NCBI RefSeq assembly: GCF_900631615.1
Contig: NZ_LR131273.1
Coordinates: 1,674,001-1,738,000 of the forward strand
Length of the DNA: 64,000 nt
DNA from: Tsukamurella paurometabola
GTDB taxonomy: Bacteria > Actinomycetota > Actinomycetes > Mycobacteriales > Mycobacteriaceae
Direction: 5' to 3'
Under the pieces are notes generated by a model, which saw only the letters and a list, made by a program, of their open reading frames with translations, made no database searches and was not told the DNA's origin. The translations under genes and the position numbers were made by a program. Shown in pieces: positions 8,310 through 16,598 of the stretch (positions are counted from its first letter, which is position 1; each line of letters starts with the position of its first letter).

Positions 8310-9191
8310 ATGACGGAGAACACACCGGACCTGCTGGCGCTCACCGCGACCGAGGCCGCGAAGGTGCGTGCCGGCGAATACGACCGGGTCATCCCCACCG
8401 ACTGGCCCGTCGGCGAGCGGTGGTCCACCCGCCTGTGGGGCGACGACGACGTGGACGTCTGGCTCATCAGCTGGGTTCCCGAGCGCTCGACCGAACTGCA
8501 CGACCACGCCGGCTCGCTGGGGGCGCTCACCGTGGTCTCGGGCGCGCTGGCGGAGCGCAGCTGGGACGGGGAGGCCCTGCGGGAGCGGCGGATCGACGCG
8601 GGCGGGCAGGCCTCCTTCGACCGCGGCTGGGTGCACGACGTCACCCGGCACCCCGACGCGCACGACGCGGCGACCGGGGAGGCGGCCACGCCCACGCTCT
8701 CCGTGCACGCCTACTCCCCGCCGCTCACCGCGATGTCGTACTACGAGGTGACCCCCGGCGGTAGGCTCCGCAGGGTGCGCAGCGAACTGACCGACGAACC
8801 CGAGGGCCCCACCGGCGGGCGCGGCATCGACGAGCTCCTGGCGAGTGCGCGGGACCGGATCGACCGGGTCGAGGCCGCGGACCTGCGCGCCGAGCTGGAC
8901 GCCGGAGCGATCCTGGTCGACACCCGGCCCGCGGCGCAGCGCGCCGCGGAGGGCGAGGTCGACGGCGCCCTGATCATCGAGCGGAACGTGCTCGAGTGGC
9001 GGCTCGACCCGTCGTCCGACGCCCGGATCCCCGAGGCGACCGGCTGGGACGTGCGGTGGATCGTGATGTGCCAGGAGGGCTATTCGAGTTCCCTCGCCGC
9101 CGCGGCCCTGCGCGACATCGGGCTGCACCGCGCCGCCGACCTCGCGGGCGGCTACACGGCGCTGGCGGCGGCGGCCGCCACGTCGGGTTAG
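8310..9191 (+). CDS. Cysteine dioxygenase-rhodanese fusion protein
   Basis: A 293-aa two-domain protein. Residues 1-150 are a cupin of the type I cysteine dioxygenase family, with the iron-ligand pair His64/His66 (ELHDHAG) and a third His near 109 (GWVHDV). Residues ~170-293 are a rhodanese domain; the active loop CQEGYSS has its catalytic Cys at 254 and DTRPAAQ as the N-terminal motif. The first domain would oxidise cysteine to cysteine sulfinate and the second would handle sulfane sulfur. The fusion links cysteine breakdown and persulfide handling in the cytoplasm. The stop overlaps the stop of the converging kinase gene by four bases. Confidence 0.88.
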   Translation: MTENTPDLLALTATEAAKVRAGEYDRVIPTDWPVGERWSTRLWGDDDVDVWLISWVPERSTELHDHAGSLGALTVVSGALAERSWDGEALRERRIDAGGQASFDRGWVHDVTRHPDAHDAATGEAATPTLSVHAYSPPLTAMSYYEVTPGGRLRRVRSELTDEPEGPTGGRGIDELLASARDRIDRVEAADLRAELDAGAILVDTRPAAQRAAEGEVDGALIIERNVLEWRLDPSSDARIPEATGWDVRWIVMCQEGYSSSLAAAALRDIGLHRAADLAGGYTALAAAAATSG

Positions 9192-10354
9192 GGCTGCCGC
9201 GGCACGGACCACCGCACGACGGTGCCCGGCCGCTCGGCGCCCGCATCCGCGGGCAGCAGCTCGACGGTGCCGCCCCGCAGCTCCGCGCGCGTGGCGAGGT
9301 TCCGCAGGCCGCTCCGCCGGCCGCCGTCGGGGATACCCGTCCCGTCGTCGGCGACCTCCACCGTCACCGCGTCGCCGCTCGCGATCACCGTGACGGCGAC
9401 CGTGGTGCCGCCCGAATGGCGCACCGCGTTCGACACGCTCTCCGTCACGACGGCCTCCAGGTCGCGGGCGAGGCCGTCGTCGGCCACCGCGCTCTCCACC
9501 GGGCCGGAGAAGCCGACATCGACCGACGTCTCGCCGCCGTGGGAGACCGCCCGGACCGCGCGCACCAGACGGCTGCGGAGCCCGCTCCCGTCCGTGGACA
9601 GCTCGAAGATGGTCGCGCGGATGTCGGCGATCGTGCGGTCCAACTCCCCGATCGCGGCGTCGAGCCGCTCGCGCACCGGCTCGTCGGCCGCGGCGGAGCG
9701 CGCCACCTGGAGCCCGAGGCCCGCGGCGAAGATCCGCTGGATCACGTGGTCGTGCAGGTCCCGCCCGATCCGTTCGCGCTCCTCGATCACCTGCAGCTCG
9801 CCGAGGCGCTGCTGCTGGCGCAGGGTCTCCGCGTGCATCTGCGCGTTGTCGATGGCGACCGCCGTGGCGGCGGCGAAGATCTCGATGGCCTTCGCGTCGC
9901 CGGCCGTGAACGCGACACCGTCCGCCTTCTCCGCCAGGTAGATGCATCCGAACAGGTTCCCTCCCACCATGATCGGCGCGCCCAGGAAGCTGTGCATCGG
10001 AGGATGGTTCGGCGGGAAGCCGACCGAGGACGGGTGCTCGGAGAGCTCCGCGATCCGGACCGGCTGCTGCACCTCGAGCAGATACCCCAACAGGCCACGG
10101 CCGCACGGCGGGTCGCCGATCAGGGCCGCCGTCTCCGCGTCCACGCCGACGTAGATGAACTCCTGCAGCGAGCCGTCGTCGCTGCTCACGCCCACCGCGC
10201 CGTACCGCGCGTCGACCAGTGCCATCGCGGAGGTGACGATGCGGCGCACCGTCGCGGGCAGGTCCAGGCCCTGCGCCACGACCATCACCGCACTGAGGAT
10301 GTCCTGCAGGTCGGCGTCGGGCCGCGCCGCGCCGTCGCCGTGCCCCGCCGTCAC
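9188..10354 (-). CDS. DosS-like GAF-domain sensor histidine kinase
   Basis: A 388-aa cytoplasmic kinase with no membrane segment. Residues ~25-175 form one GAF domain that closely resembles GAF-A of mycobacterial DosS/DosT. It includes the HPPM motif, whose His (here 117) is the proximal haem ligand in DosS. Residues ~190-260 are a HisKA_3 dimerisation domain (ERIGRDLHDHVIQRIFAAGL; phospho-acceptor His201), followed by an HATPase domain (TESVSNAVRHSGG, DDGTGIPDG). DosS and DosT carry two GAF domains; this protein lacks the second. The start is the GTG at 10354. The partner is probably the DosR-like regulator at 10692. A redox, oxygen, NO or CO sensing role is inferred from DosS. Confidence 0.85.
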   Translation of the reverse strand: MTAGHGDGAARPDADLQDILSAVMVVAQGLDLPATVRRIVTSAMALVDARYGAVGVSSDDGSLQEFIYVGVDAETAALIGDPPCGRGLLGYLLEVQQPVRIAELSEHPSSVGFPPNHPPMHSFLGAPIMVGGNLFGCIYLAEKADGVAFTAGDAKAIEIFAAATAVAIDNAQMHAETLRQQQRLGELQVIEERERIGRDLHDHVIQRIFAAGLGLQVARSAAADEPVRERLDAAIGELDRTIADIRATIFELSTDGSGLRSRLVRAVRAVSHGGETSVDVGFSGPVESAVADDGLARDLEAVVTESVSNAVRHSGGTTVAVTVIASGDAVTVEVADDGTGIPDGGRRSGLRNLATRAELRGGTVELLPADAGAERPGTVVRWSVPRQP

Positions 10355-10387
10355 CGGACCGCTCCCCGCCGACGCGGGAGCACCGTC

Positions 10388-10401
10388 GGGACGAACGTCC
10401 C
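10388..10401. promoter_or_regulatory. DosR-type box, perfect half-sites
   Basis: GGGAC, four-base spacer GAAC, then GTCCC: the core of the DosR palindrome. It lies between the kinase (start 10354, minus) and the 82-aa gene (start 10438, plus). Its centre is 43.5 bases upstream of the GTG at 10438, a typical activator position if the mRNA is leaderless. Confidence 0.75.
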
Positions 10402-10437
10402 TGGCGCGGAGGCCTTCCGGCGACCACGCTGGGCGGC

Positions 10438-10686
10438 GTGAACGGAATCGACATCGACCCCCTGGACCGGTCCGACGTGCGCACCCTCGTCGTGGACCTC
10501 GCCGAGGCCGCCTACACCGGGCGGCTCGCCCGCTGGAACGAGGTGCGCACGACCGCTGCGCTCGATGAGCTGGACTGGGAGTACCTGGTGTGCCGGTTGC
10601 TCGGCCGCCTGCTCGCCGAACGGGCCGTGCAGCGCGGAACGCCCGCCGTCGACGCGTGGCGGCAGGCCCGCGCCGCGCTCGCCTGA
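10438..10686 (+). CDS. Small hypothetical protein, candidate DosR target
   Basis: An 82-aa soluble, mostly helical and charged protein with no membrane segment or signal. I do not recognise a family. The GTG at 10438 lies seven bases after CACGCT, in the context GACCACGCTGGG, which recurs before the desaturase at 11535. With a DosR-type box centred 43.5 bases upstream, it looks like a leaderless member of the local DosR-like regulon. It converges on the response regulator with five bases between the stops. Codon use and composition match neighbouring genes, so it is likely real. Confidence 0.7.
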   Translation: MNGIDIDPLDRSDVRTLVVDLAEAAYTGRLARWNEVRTTAALDELDWEYLVCRLLGRLLAERAVQRGTPAVDAWRQARAALA

Positions 10687-10691
10687 GCCGC

Positions 10692-11339
10692 TCATCGGCG
10701 CGCCCCGCCGGCCTCGCGCCACTGCGCCGCGCGCAGCGCCGCCTGCACCCGGTTCTCCACGCCGAGCTTGGCCAGGATGCCGGTGACGTGGTTGCGGACG
10801 GTCTTCTCCGCCAGGAACATCCGTTCCGCGATCTGCTTGTTCGTGAGCCCCTCGGCGAGCAGCTCCAGCACAGCCTCCTCCTGCCCGGTCAAGCCCGACG
10901 GGGCCGGCGGCGCGGCCTGGTCCCTGCGGATGCGCTGCAGCACCCGGGCGGTGCTCGCGGAGTCCAGCAGCGAGCCGCCGGCGGCGACGGTGCGGATCGC
11001 GGAGACCAGTTCGGTGCCGCGGATCTGCTTGAGCACGTAGCCCTGCGCCCCCGCGGTGATCGCATCGAGCAGGGCCTCGTCGTCCGAGTACGAGGTGAGC
11101 ACGAGGCAGGGCAGGTCGGGCAGTTGCTCGCGCAGGTTGCGGACGAGGTCGATGCCCGACCCGTCGGGCAGGCGCACGTCGACGACCGCCACATCCGGGC
11201 GCACGGCGGGGATGCGGGCGAGGGCCTCACGGACCGTCGACGCCTCGCCCACCACGATGTGGCTGCCGTCCGAGGCGAGGAGGTCGGCCAGGCCGCGCCG
11301 GACGATCTCGTGGTCGTCGACCAGGAATACCGAGGACAT
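10692..11339 (-). CDS. DosR/DevR-like NarL-family response regulator
   Basis: A 215-aa two-domain regulator. The receiver (residues 1-120) has acidic Asp8/Asp9, phospho-acceptor Asp54 (VVDVRLPDG; same residue number as DevR) and the Lys of VLKQIRG. The LuxR-type DNA-binding domain (about 150-208) reads [19 protein letters not shown], nearly identical to the DevR recognition region. The frame is open far upstream, but the ATG at 11339 gives the family length. It probably receives phosphate from the kinase at 9188. DosR-type boxes lie 64-100 bases upstream, consistent with autoregulation. Unlike dosR-dosS of M. tuberculosis, the two genes are not in one operon. Confidence 0.88.
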   Translation of the reverse strand: MSSVFLVDDHEIVRRGLADLLASDGSHIVVGEASTVREALARIPAVRPDVAVVDVRLPDGSGIDLVRNLREQLPDLPCLVLTSYSDDEALLDAITAGAQGYVLKQIRGTELVSAIRTVAAGGSLLDSASTARVLQRIRRDQAAPPAPSGLTGQEEAVLELLAEGLTNKQIAERMFLAEKTVRNHVTGILAKLGVENRVQAALRAAQWREAGGARR

Positions 11340-11402
11340 GCCCTCAGCGTAGGCCCGGCGGCGGTGTGGGCCCTCCTCGGCGGACCGTCGGCGGACCAGG
11401 AG

Positions 11403-11416
11403 GGGACATACGTCCC
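11403..11416. promoter_or_regulatory. DosR-type box, perfect half-sites
   Basis: GGGAC-ATAC-GTCCC in the intergenic region between the divergent response regulator (start 11339) and desaturase (start 11535). Its centre is 70 bases upstream of the regulator start and 125.5 bases upstream of the desaturase start. Confidence 0.75.
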
Positions 11417-11425
11417 GGGCGGGCC

Positions 11426-11439
11426 GGTACGCACGTCCC
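11426..11439. promoter_or_regulatory. DosR-type box, one mismatch
   Basis: GGTAC-GCAC-GTCCC, one base off the perfect GGGAC/GTCCC core. It is spaced 23 bases centre to centre from the box at 11403, about two helical turns. Such paired sites are usual for cooperative DosR binding. Confidence 0.55.
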
Positions 11440-11484
11440 CACCTGCGGTGACGGACCACCGCGGTGCCGCCCGGGACGGCATCG

Positions 11485-11498
11485 GGGACCATCGCCAC
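11485..11498. promoter_or_regulatory. Degenerate DosR-type box at activator position of the desaturase
   Basis: GGGAC-CATC-GCCAC has one perfect half-site and two mismatches in the other. Its centre is 43.5 bases upstream of the desaturase ATG, the same distance as the perfect box before the 82-aa gene. That shared phase is the main reason to accept it. Confidence 0.5.
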
Positions 11499-11534
11499 TG
11501 ACCGTGGCGACCGCACCGGACCACGCTGGGAACC

Positions 11535-12479
11535 ATGAGTGATCTGACCGACCTGGAACTGCTGTACGAGCTCTCGGAGACCGCCGAGCGGGAGGTCGAC
11601 CGGCACCTGCGGCAGGCGGTCGACTGGCACCCGCACGACTACGTGCCGTGGAGCCGGGGCCGCGACTTCGCCGCGCTCGGCGGCGAGGACTTCCGGGAGA
11701 GCGACTCGTCGTTGTCGCCCGTCGCCCGGGCGGCACTGGTGATGAACCTGCTCACCGAGGACAACCTCCCGAGCTACCACCGCGAGATCGCCGAGAACTT
11801 CACCCTCGACGGGGCGTGGGGCTTCTGGGTGCACCGCTGGACCGCGGAGGAGGCGCGGCACTCGATCGTGCTCCGCGACTACCTGACCGTCACCCGTGGC
11901 GTGGACCCCGTCGAACTCGAGGACCTGCGGATGACGCAGATGCAGCACGGTTTCGCCCCCGGGATGAATTCGATGCTGCTGTCGGTGAGCTACGTGACCT
12001 TCCAGGAGCTCGCGACCCGGATCAGCCACCGCAACACCGCCGCGGTCTGCGACGATCCCGTCGCGGACCGGATGCTGGCCCGCGTCGCCGCTGACGAGAA
12101 CCTGCACATGCTCTTCTACCGCAACATCCTCGGTGCCGCGATCGAGGTCGCGCCGGCGCAGGCGCTGGCCGCCGTCCACGCCGTGCTCACCAACTTCCAG
12201 ATGCCCGGTGCGGCGCTCCCGCACTTCCGGCGCGACGCCGTCCTCATGGCCAAGTGCGGCATCTACGACCTGCGCCAGCACCGCGACGCCGTGGTGGTGC
12301 CGGTGCTGCGCAAGTGGCGGCTCCTCGAGCGCACCGACCTGACCGGCGAGGCGGCGCGCATGCGCGACCTGATCGGCGACTTCGTCGACGAGCTGGACGT
12401 CCGCGCGCGGAAGTTCGAGGCCGCCCGCGATCGCGCGCTCGAACGCGACGCCCGCCGCCGGGAGCGGCTCGCGGGCTGA
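11535..12479 (+). CDS. Acyl-ACP desaturase (DesA family)
   Basis: A 314-aa soluble di-iron enzyme that would insert a double bond into acyl chains on acyl carrier protein. Iron-binding motifs are TEDNLPSYH (about residues 75-83), EEARH and DENLH, matching the two E/D-E-x-x-H motifs of plant and mycobacterial stearoyl-ACP desaturases. The start has the leaderless arrangement CACGCT-N7-ATG. DosR-type boxes lie upstream, so expression may respond to low oxygen. That is notable because the reaction itself needs O2. The substrate chain length and bond position cannot be predicted here. Confidence 0.85.
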   Translation: MSDLTDLELLYELSETAEREVDRHLRQAVDWHPHDYVPWSRGRDFAALGGEDFRESDSSLSPVARAALVMNLLTEDNLPSYHREIAENFTLDGAWGFWVHRWTAEEARHSIVLRDYLTVTRGVDPVELEDLRMTQMQHGFAPGMNSMLLSVSYVTFQELATRISHRNTAAVCDDPVADRMLARVAADENLHMLFYRNILGAAIEVAPAQALAAVHAVLTNFQMPGAALPHFRRDAVLMAKCGIYDLRQHRDAVVVPVLRKWRLLERTDLTGEAARMRDLIGDFVDELDVRARKFEAARDRALERDARRRERLAG

Positions 12480-12503
12480 CCGGATTCGGCTAGATTCGAC
12501 GGC

Positions 12504-13184
12504 ATGCAGGTACAGCTCCGTCACAATCCGTCGTTCTCGATGGCCCGCTGCCAGCTGGCACCCAACGAGCCCATGACCGTGGAATCGGGCGCCATGGTCG
12601 CGCACTCCGCCGGGATGAACCTGCAGTCGCAGGCGCAGGGCGGCATCATGCAGGGCCTCAAGCGCAGCCTGCTCTCGGGAGAGTCCTTCTTCGTCTCCAC
12701 CTTCACGGCGCCGCAGCAGGGCGGCTGGGTGGACGTCGCGGGCACCCTGCCCGGCGACATCGCCGTGCTGCAGATCCAGCCGGACCGGCCGTACTACGTG
12801 ACCCGCGGCGGGTGGCTCGCGAGCTCCCACGGCGTGCAGACCACCACGCAGTTCGGCGGCGCGAAGACCTTCTTCGGCGGCGAGGGCGCGTTCGGCCTGC
12901 AGGCGGCGGGCCAGGGCGAGGTGCTGGTCTCCTGCTACGGCGCGATCGACGTCCTCGACCTGCGTCCCGGTGAGCAGGTGGTGATCGACACCGGCCACGT
13001 CGTGGCCTACGACCTCAACATGCAGTTCACCATGCGCCGCGCCGTGCAGGGGAAGTGGATCCAGTCCATGAAATCGGGCGAGGGAATGGTCTTCGAATTC
13101 ACCGGCCCCGGCCGCGTGCTGCTGCAGACCCGCAACCCGCGGGGCCTCGAGGGCTGGGTGCGTTCGGTCGTTCCGTCGGGCTGA
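12504..13184 (+). CDS. AIM24/TIGR00266-family protein
   Basis: A 226-aa protein of the AIM24 beta-sandwich family, soluble and without a signal peptide. Family hallmarks include the N-terminal [19 protein letters not shown], the [18 protein letters not shown] loop and the [11 protein letters not shown] stretch. Function in bacteria is unknown; the yeast member acts in mitochondrial membrane organisation. The ATG is preceded by TAGATT and seven bases, so the mRNA is probably leaderless. It lies 24 bases downstream of the desaturase but probably has its own promoter. Confidence 0.85.
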   Translation: MQVQLRHNPSFSMARCQLAPNEPMTVESGAMVAHSAGMNLQSQAQGGIMQGLKRSLLSGESFFVSTFTAPQQGGWVDVAGTLPGDIAVLQIQPDRPYYVTRGGWLASSHGVQTTTQFGGAKTFFGGEGAFGLQAAGQGEVLVSCYGAIDVLDLRPGEQVVIDTGHVVAYDLNMQFTMRRAVQGKWIQSMKSGEGMVFEFTGPGRVLLQTRNPRGLEGWVRSVVPSG

Positions 13185-13269
13185 CCGGAGCGGATTTCTG
13201 CAGCGCACGAACCTGCAGGTAGGGCAGTCTAGTTCGCGCCGATCCGGCGCGGAGGAGTTCCCCGGAGAT

Positions 13270-13300
13270 TTGACCTGTGCCATGTCCACTGTGATCTAGT
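13270..13300 (+). promoter_or_regulatory. Putative promoter of the BCCT gene
   Basis: TTGACC (13270-13275) and TCTAGT (13295-13300) are spaced by 19 bases, with the ATG six bases further on. This stretch is more AT-rich than its surroundings, as are the first codons of the gene. The assignment is tentative because the spacing is long. Confidence 0.35.
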
Positions 13301-13306
13301 GGGATC

Positions 13307-15073
13307 ATGGCTACTGTAACTAATAAGACAGGAGACCATCGCCGGACGACCGACTGGGTCGTTTTCGGTGTGACGGGCGCTGCGGTCCTGGCGTTCGTCC
13401 TCTGGGGTTTCCTGGATTCGGACGGGTTGAAGACGACGACCTCCGATGTCCTCAACTGGATCATCACCGATCTGGGCTGGCTGTTCCTCATCTCCGCCAG
13501 CTTCTTCGTGCTCTTCGCCGTCTTCCTGGCCTTCTCCCGCTTCGGTCGCATCCCGCTGGGACGCGACGGGGAACGCCCCGAGTTCAAGACCGTCTCGTGG
13601 ATCGCGATGATGTTCAGCGCCGGTATGGGCATCGGGCTGATGTTCTACGGCGCCGCCGAGCCGATCTACCACTTCGTGGGCGCGCCCCCCGGCATGAACG
13701 CGCACGACGTGGCGGTCGCGATGGCGACCACCATGTTCCACTGGGGTTTCCACCCGTGGGCCATCTACGCGGTCGTCGGCCTGGCCATCGCCTACAGCAC
13801 CTACCGCTGCGGGCGGAGCCAGCTCATCAGCTCGGTGTTCGCGCCGATCTTCAACCGCACCGGCGGGCACGGCGTGGGCGGCCGGATCATCGACATCCTC
13901 GCCATCTTCGCCACGCTCTTCGGCACCACCGCCTCGCTGGGCCTCGGTGCCGCGCAGGTGGGCGCGGGCCTCGAGCGCCTCGGCTGGGCCGAGGACGGCT
14001 CCAGCAAGCTGCTGCTCGTGGCGGTGATCGCGATCCTGACGCTGGCCTTCGTGGCCTCCGCCGTCTCCGGTATCGCGAAGGGCATCCAGTGGCTCTCCAA
14101 CACCAACATGGTCCTGGCCCTGGTGCTCGCGGTCTTCGTCTTCGTGGTCGGCCCGACCGTCTTCATCCTGAACCTGCTGCCCACGTCGATGGGCGCGTAC
14201 GCGGCGGACTTCATGGACATGTCGGCCCGGTCGGCGGCCAACGAGCCCGAGGCCGGCAAGTGGCTCGCCACGTGGACGATCTTCTACTGGGCCTGGTGGG
14301 TCAGCTGGACCCCGTTCGTGGGCCTGTTCCTCGCGAAGATCTCGCGCGGCCGCACCATCCGCGAGTTCGTCATCGGCGTCATGGCCGTGCCCACGCTGGT
14401 CTCGCTGGTGTGGTTCGCGATCTTCGGCGGCACCGCCATCAACCAGGAGCAGGCGGGCCTCGGCATCAGCAAGGCCGAGAACGAGGAGGTCCTGCTCTTC
14501 GACGTCCTCGGCAACCTCCCGTGGCCGACGATCACGGCCTTCCTGGTGGTGCTCCTGGTGGGCATCTTCTTCGTCTCCGGCGCGGACTCCGCGTCGATCG
14601 TCATGGGCACGCTCTCGCAGCGCGGCGCGGAGGAGCCGAACCGGCTGATCACCATCTTCTGGGGCGTGCTCACCGGTACCGTTGCGGCGCTGCTGCTCTG
14701 GGTGAGCGGCGACGACGCGCTGACCGGTATCAAACAGATGGCCATCATCGCCGCCGCACCGTTCCTCGTGGTGATGATCGGCATGTGCGTCTCCCTGATG
14801 ATGGACCTGTGGCACGACCCGCTGATCGTGGCGGAGCGCGCGCACCGCGAGGAGCTCGGCGAGCGCATGCGCTGGCACGCCAACACCCTCGCGGTGACCG
14901 ACGACAGCACCGACGTGCTGCCCTCGGAGGACGTGCCCGTCTACTCCGACGGCGAGGTTCCGGAGGACCTGTACCACCCGCCGCACACCGGCGAGCTGGT
15001 CACGATCGAGGTCTACGACGCCGATCACTCCGGGCCGATCGAAATCGATCCCAAGGACGACGCCTCCCGGTAG
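13307..15073 (+). CDS. BCCT-family betaine/choline/carnitine transporter
   Basis: A 588-aa secondary transporter with twelve membrane segments. The glycine-rich motif SAGMGIGLMFYGAAEPIYHF lies at about residues 100-119. The BCCT signature region FYWAWWVSWTPFVGLFLAKI lies at about 326-345, followed by SRGRTIREFV. A ~75-residue acidic C-terminal tail may be the osmosensory part, as in BetP. The family imports betaine, choline or related solutes with Na+ or H+. The ATG at 13307 follows a short AT-rich leader. It probably acts alongside the OpuC system in osmoadaptation; the solute is not determined. Confidence 0.9.
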   Translation: MATVTNKTGDHRRTTDWVVFGVTGAAVLAFVLWGFLDSDGLKTTTSDVLNWIITDLGWLFLISASFFVLFAVFLAFSRFGRIPLGRDGERPEFKTVSWIAMMFSAGMGIGLMFYGAAEPIYHFVGAPPGMNAHDVAVAMATTMFHWGFHPWAIYAVVGLAIAYSTYRCGRSQLISSVFAPIFNRTGGHGVGGRIIDILAIFATLFGTTASLGLGAAQVGAGLERLGWAEDGSSKLLLVAVIAILTLAFVASAVSGIAKGIQWLSNTNMVLALVLAVFVFVVGPTVFILNLLPTSMGAYAADFMDMSARSAANEPEAGKWLATWTIFYWAWWVSWTPFVGLFLAKISRGRTIREFVIGVMAVPTLVSLVWFAIFGGTAINQEQAGLGISKAENEEVLLFDVLGNLPWPTITAFLVVLLVGIFFVSGADSASIVMGTLSQRGAEEPNRLITIFWGVLTGTVAALLLWVSGDDALTGIKQMAIIAAAPFLVVMIGMCVSLMMDLWHDPLIVAERAHREELGERMRWHANTLAVTDDSTDVLPSEDVPVYSDGEVPEDLYHPPHTGELVTIEVYDADHSGPIEIDPKDDASR

Positions 15074-15083
15074 ACAAGGAGGC

Positions 15084-16577
15084 ATGACCTCCTCCGTCAC
15101 CGCCGAGACCCGTTCCGGCCGCGTCCGCGGCACCGTCGAGCGGGGTGTGGCCCGCTACCTGGGCCTGCCCTACGCCGCCCCGCTCGACGGTGCGGGCTGG
15201 TTCCTGCCCGCCGTTCCGCCCGCCCCGTGGCAGGGCGAACGCGACGCCTCCGCGTTCGGCGCGACGGTGCCCAAGCCGGGCTACCAGGGGCCCGTCGCGG
15301 AGATCCTCACGGCCGAGCCGGACTTCCCCGGTGCCGAGTGCCTCAATCTCAACGTATGGGCCCCCGAGGATGCCGACGGCCTGCCGGTGTTCGTGTGGAT
15401 CCACGGCGGCGCCTTCCGGAACGGCAGCGGCCGCAGCGGCTACTACGACGGGGCCGCCTTCGCCCGCGACGGCGTCGTGTGCGTGACCATCAACTACCGC
15501 CTCGGCGCGCTCGGATTCCTCGACACGGGCGACGAGCACACCAATCTCGGCCTGCGCGACCAGATCATGGCCCTCGAATGGGTGCGTGACAACATCGCCG
15601 GCTTCGGCGGGGACCCGGCCAGGGTCACCGTCGCGGGGGAGTCCGCGGGCGGCATGAGCGTCGGCTCCCTCCTCGGCTCGCCGCTCGCGCAGGGCCTGTT
15701 CGCGCAGGCCGTGCTGCAGAGCGGCGCGGGCCACCACGCGATCAGCCGCGAGACGGCGCAGAAGGTGACCCGCGCCCTCGCCGACCGGCTCGGCGTGGCC
15801 CCCACCCGGGAGGGCTTCGCGACGGTCGCCCCGCGCGCCGTCGTCGACGCCACCACGGCGCTCGACGCCGAGATCCAGGCGAACCCGGACCCCGCCGCGT
15901 GGGGCGAGCTCTCCCGGAACGTGATGATCTTCGAGCCGGTGATCGACGGCGACGTGCTGCCGCAGCTGCCCATCGACGCGATCCGCGCCGGCTCCGGCGC
16001 CGGCGTGCGGGTCCTGGTGGGCGCCAATGCCGACGAGGCCCGCTTCTTCATCGTCCCGGGCGGCCTGATCGACCTCCTGCCCGAGGAGGCGCTCGTCCCC
16101 ACCGCCGCGAAGTACGGCCTACCCGATCCGGCGGCCGCGGTCGCCGCGTACCGCGCCGCCGAGCCCGCCGCCTCGCCCGGGGACCTGTTCTGCCGCATCA
16201 TGGCCGACTGGTTCTTCGGCATACCCGCCGTCCGGATCGCCGAGGCCCGCGCGTCGGCACCGGCCGCGACCTACTTCTACCGCTTCGACGAGCCGTCGAC
16301 CGCGCTCGGCGGACGCCTCGGCGCCTGCCACGCCGTCGAGCTCGCCTTCGCCTTCGACAACCTTGCGGCCGACGGCGTCACCAACCTGACCGGTCCGTCG
16401 CCCTCGCAGGCCGTCGCCGACGAGACCCACCGCGCCTGGGTGCGTTTCAGTCGCGGCGAGGACCCGGGCTGGGCGCCGTACCTGCCCGCCCGCACCGTCC
16501 GGGTGTTCGGTGGGGAGGGCGGCACCGTCGTCGATCCGGCGCCGGAGCTGCGCGCGCTGTGGGACGGGGTGCGCTGA
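15084..16577 (+). CDS. Type-B carboxylesterase (alpha/beta hydrolase)
   Basis: A 497-aa esterase/lipase of the cholinesterase-like (PnbA) family. Residues near 110 hold the oxyanion motif WIHGGAFRNGSG. The nucleophile elbow is GESAGGMS with its Ser at about residue 190. The His of the triad is in GACHAVELAFAF near residue 414. No signal peptide is seen, so it is probably cytoplasmic. A good ribosome site AAGGAGG lies just before the ATG, ten bases after the BCCT stop, so the two may be co-transcribed. The substrate is unknown; it may hydrolyse small esters taken up from the medium. Confidence 0.88.
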   Translation: MTSSVTAETRSGRVRGTVERGVARYLGLPYAAPLDGAGWFLPAVPPAPWQGERDASAFGATVPKPGYQGPVAEILTAEPDFPGAECLNLNVWAPEDADGLPVFVWIHGGAFRNGSGRSGYYDGAAFARDGVVCVTINYRLGALGFLDTGDEHTNLGLRDQIMALEWVRDNIAGFGGDPARVTVAGESAGGMSVGSLLGSPLAQGLFAQAVLQSGAGHHAISRETAQKVTRALADRLGVAPTREGFATVAPRAVVDATTALDAEIQANPDPAAWGELSRNVMIFEPVIDGDVLPQLPIDAIRAGSGAGVRVLVGANADEARFFIVPGGLIDLLPEEALVPTAAKYGLPDPAAAVAAYRAAEPAASPGDLFCRIMADWFFGIPAVRIAEARASAPAATYFYRFDEPSTALGGRLGACHAVELAFAFDNLAADGVTNLTGPSPSQAVADETHRAWVRFSRGEDPGWAPYLPARTVRVFGGEGGTVVDPAPELRALWDGVR

Positions 16578-16598
16578 CGCCGGCTCAGCGCGACACGG

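Noticed and set aside
13229-15133. Long minus-strand open frame opposite the BCCT gene
   Set aside because: Composition is typical of an antisense shadow (many Arg, His, Gly), with no signal or domain. The BCCT gene has the transporter motifs.
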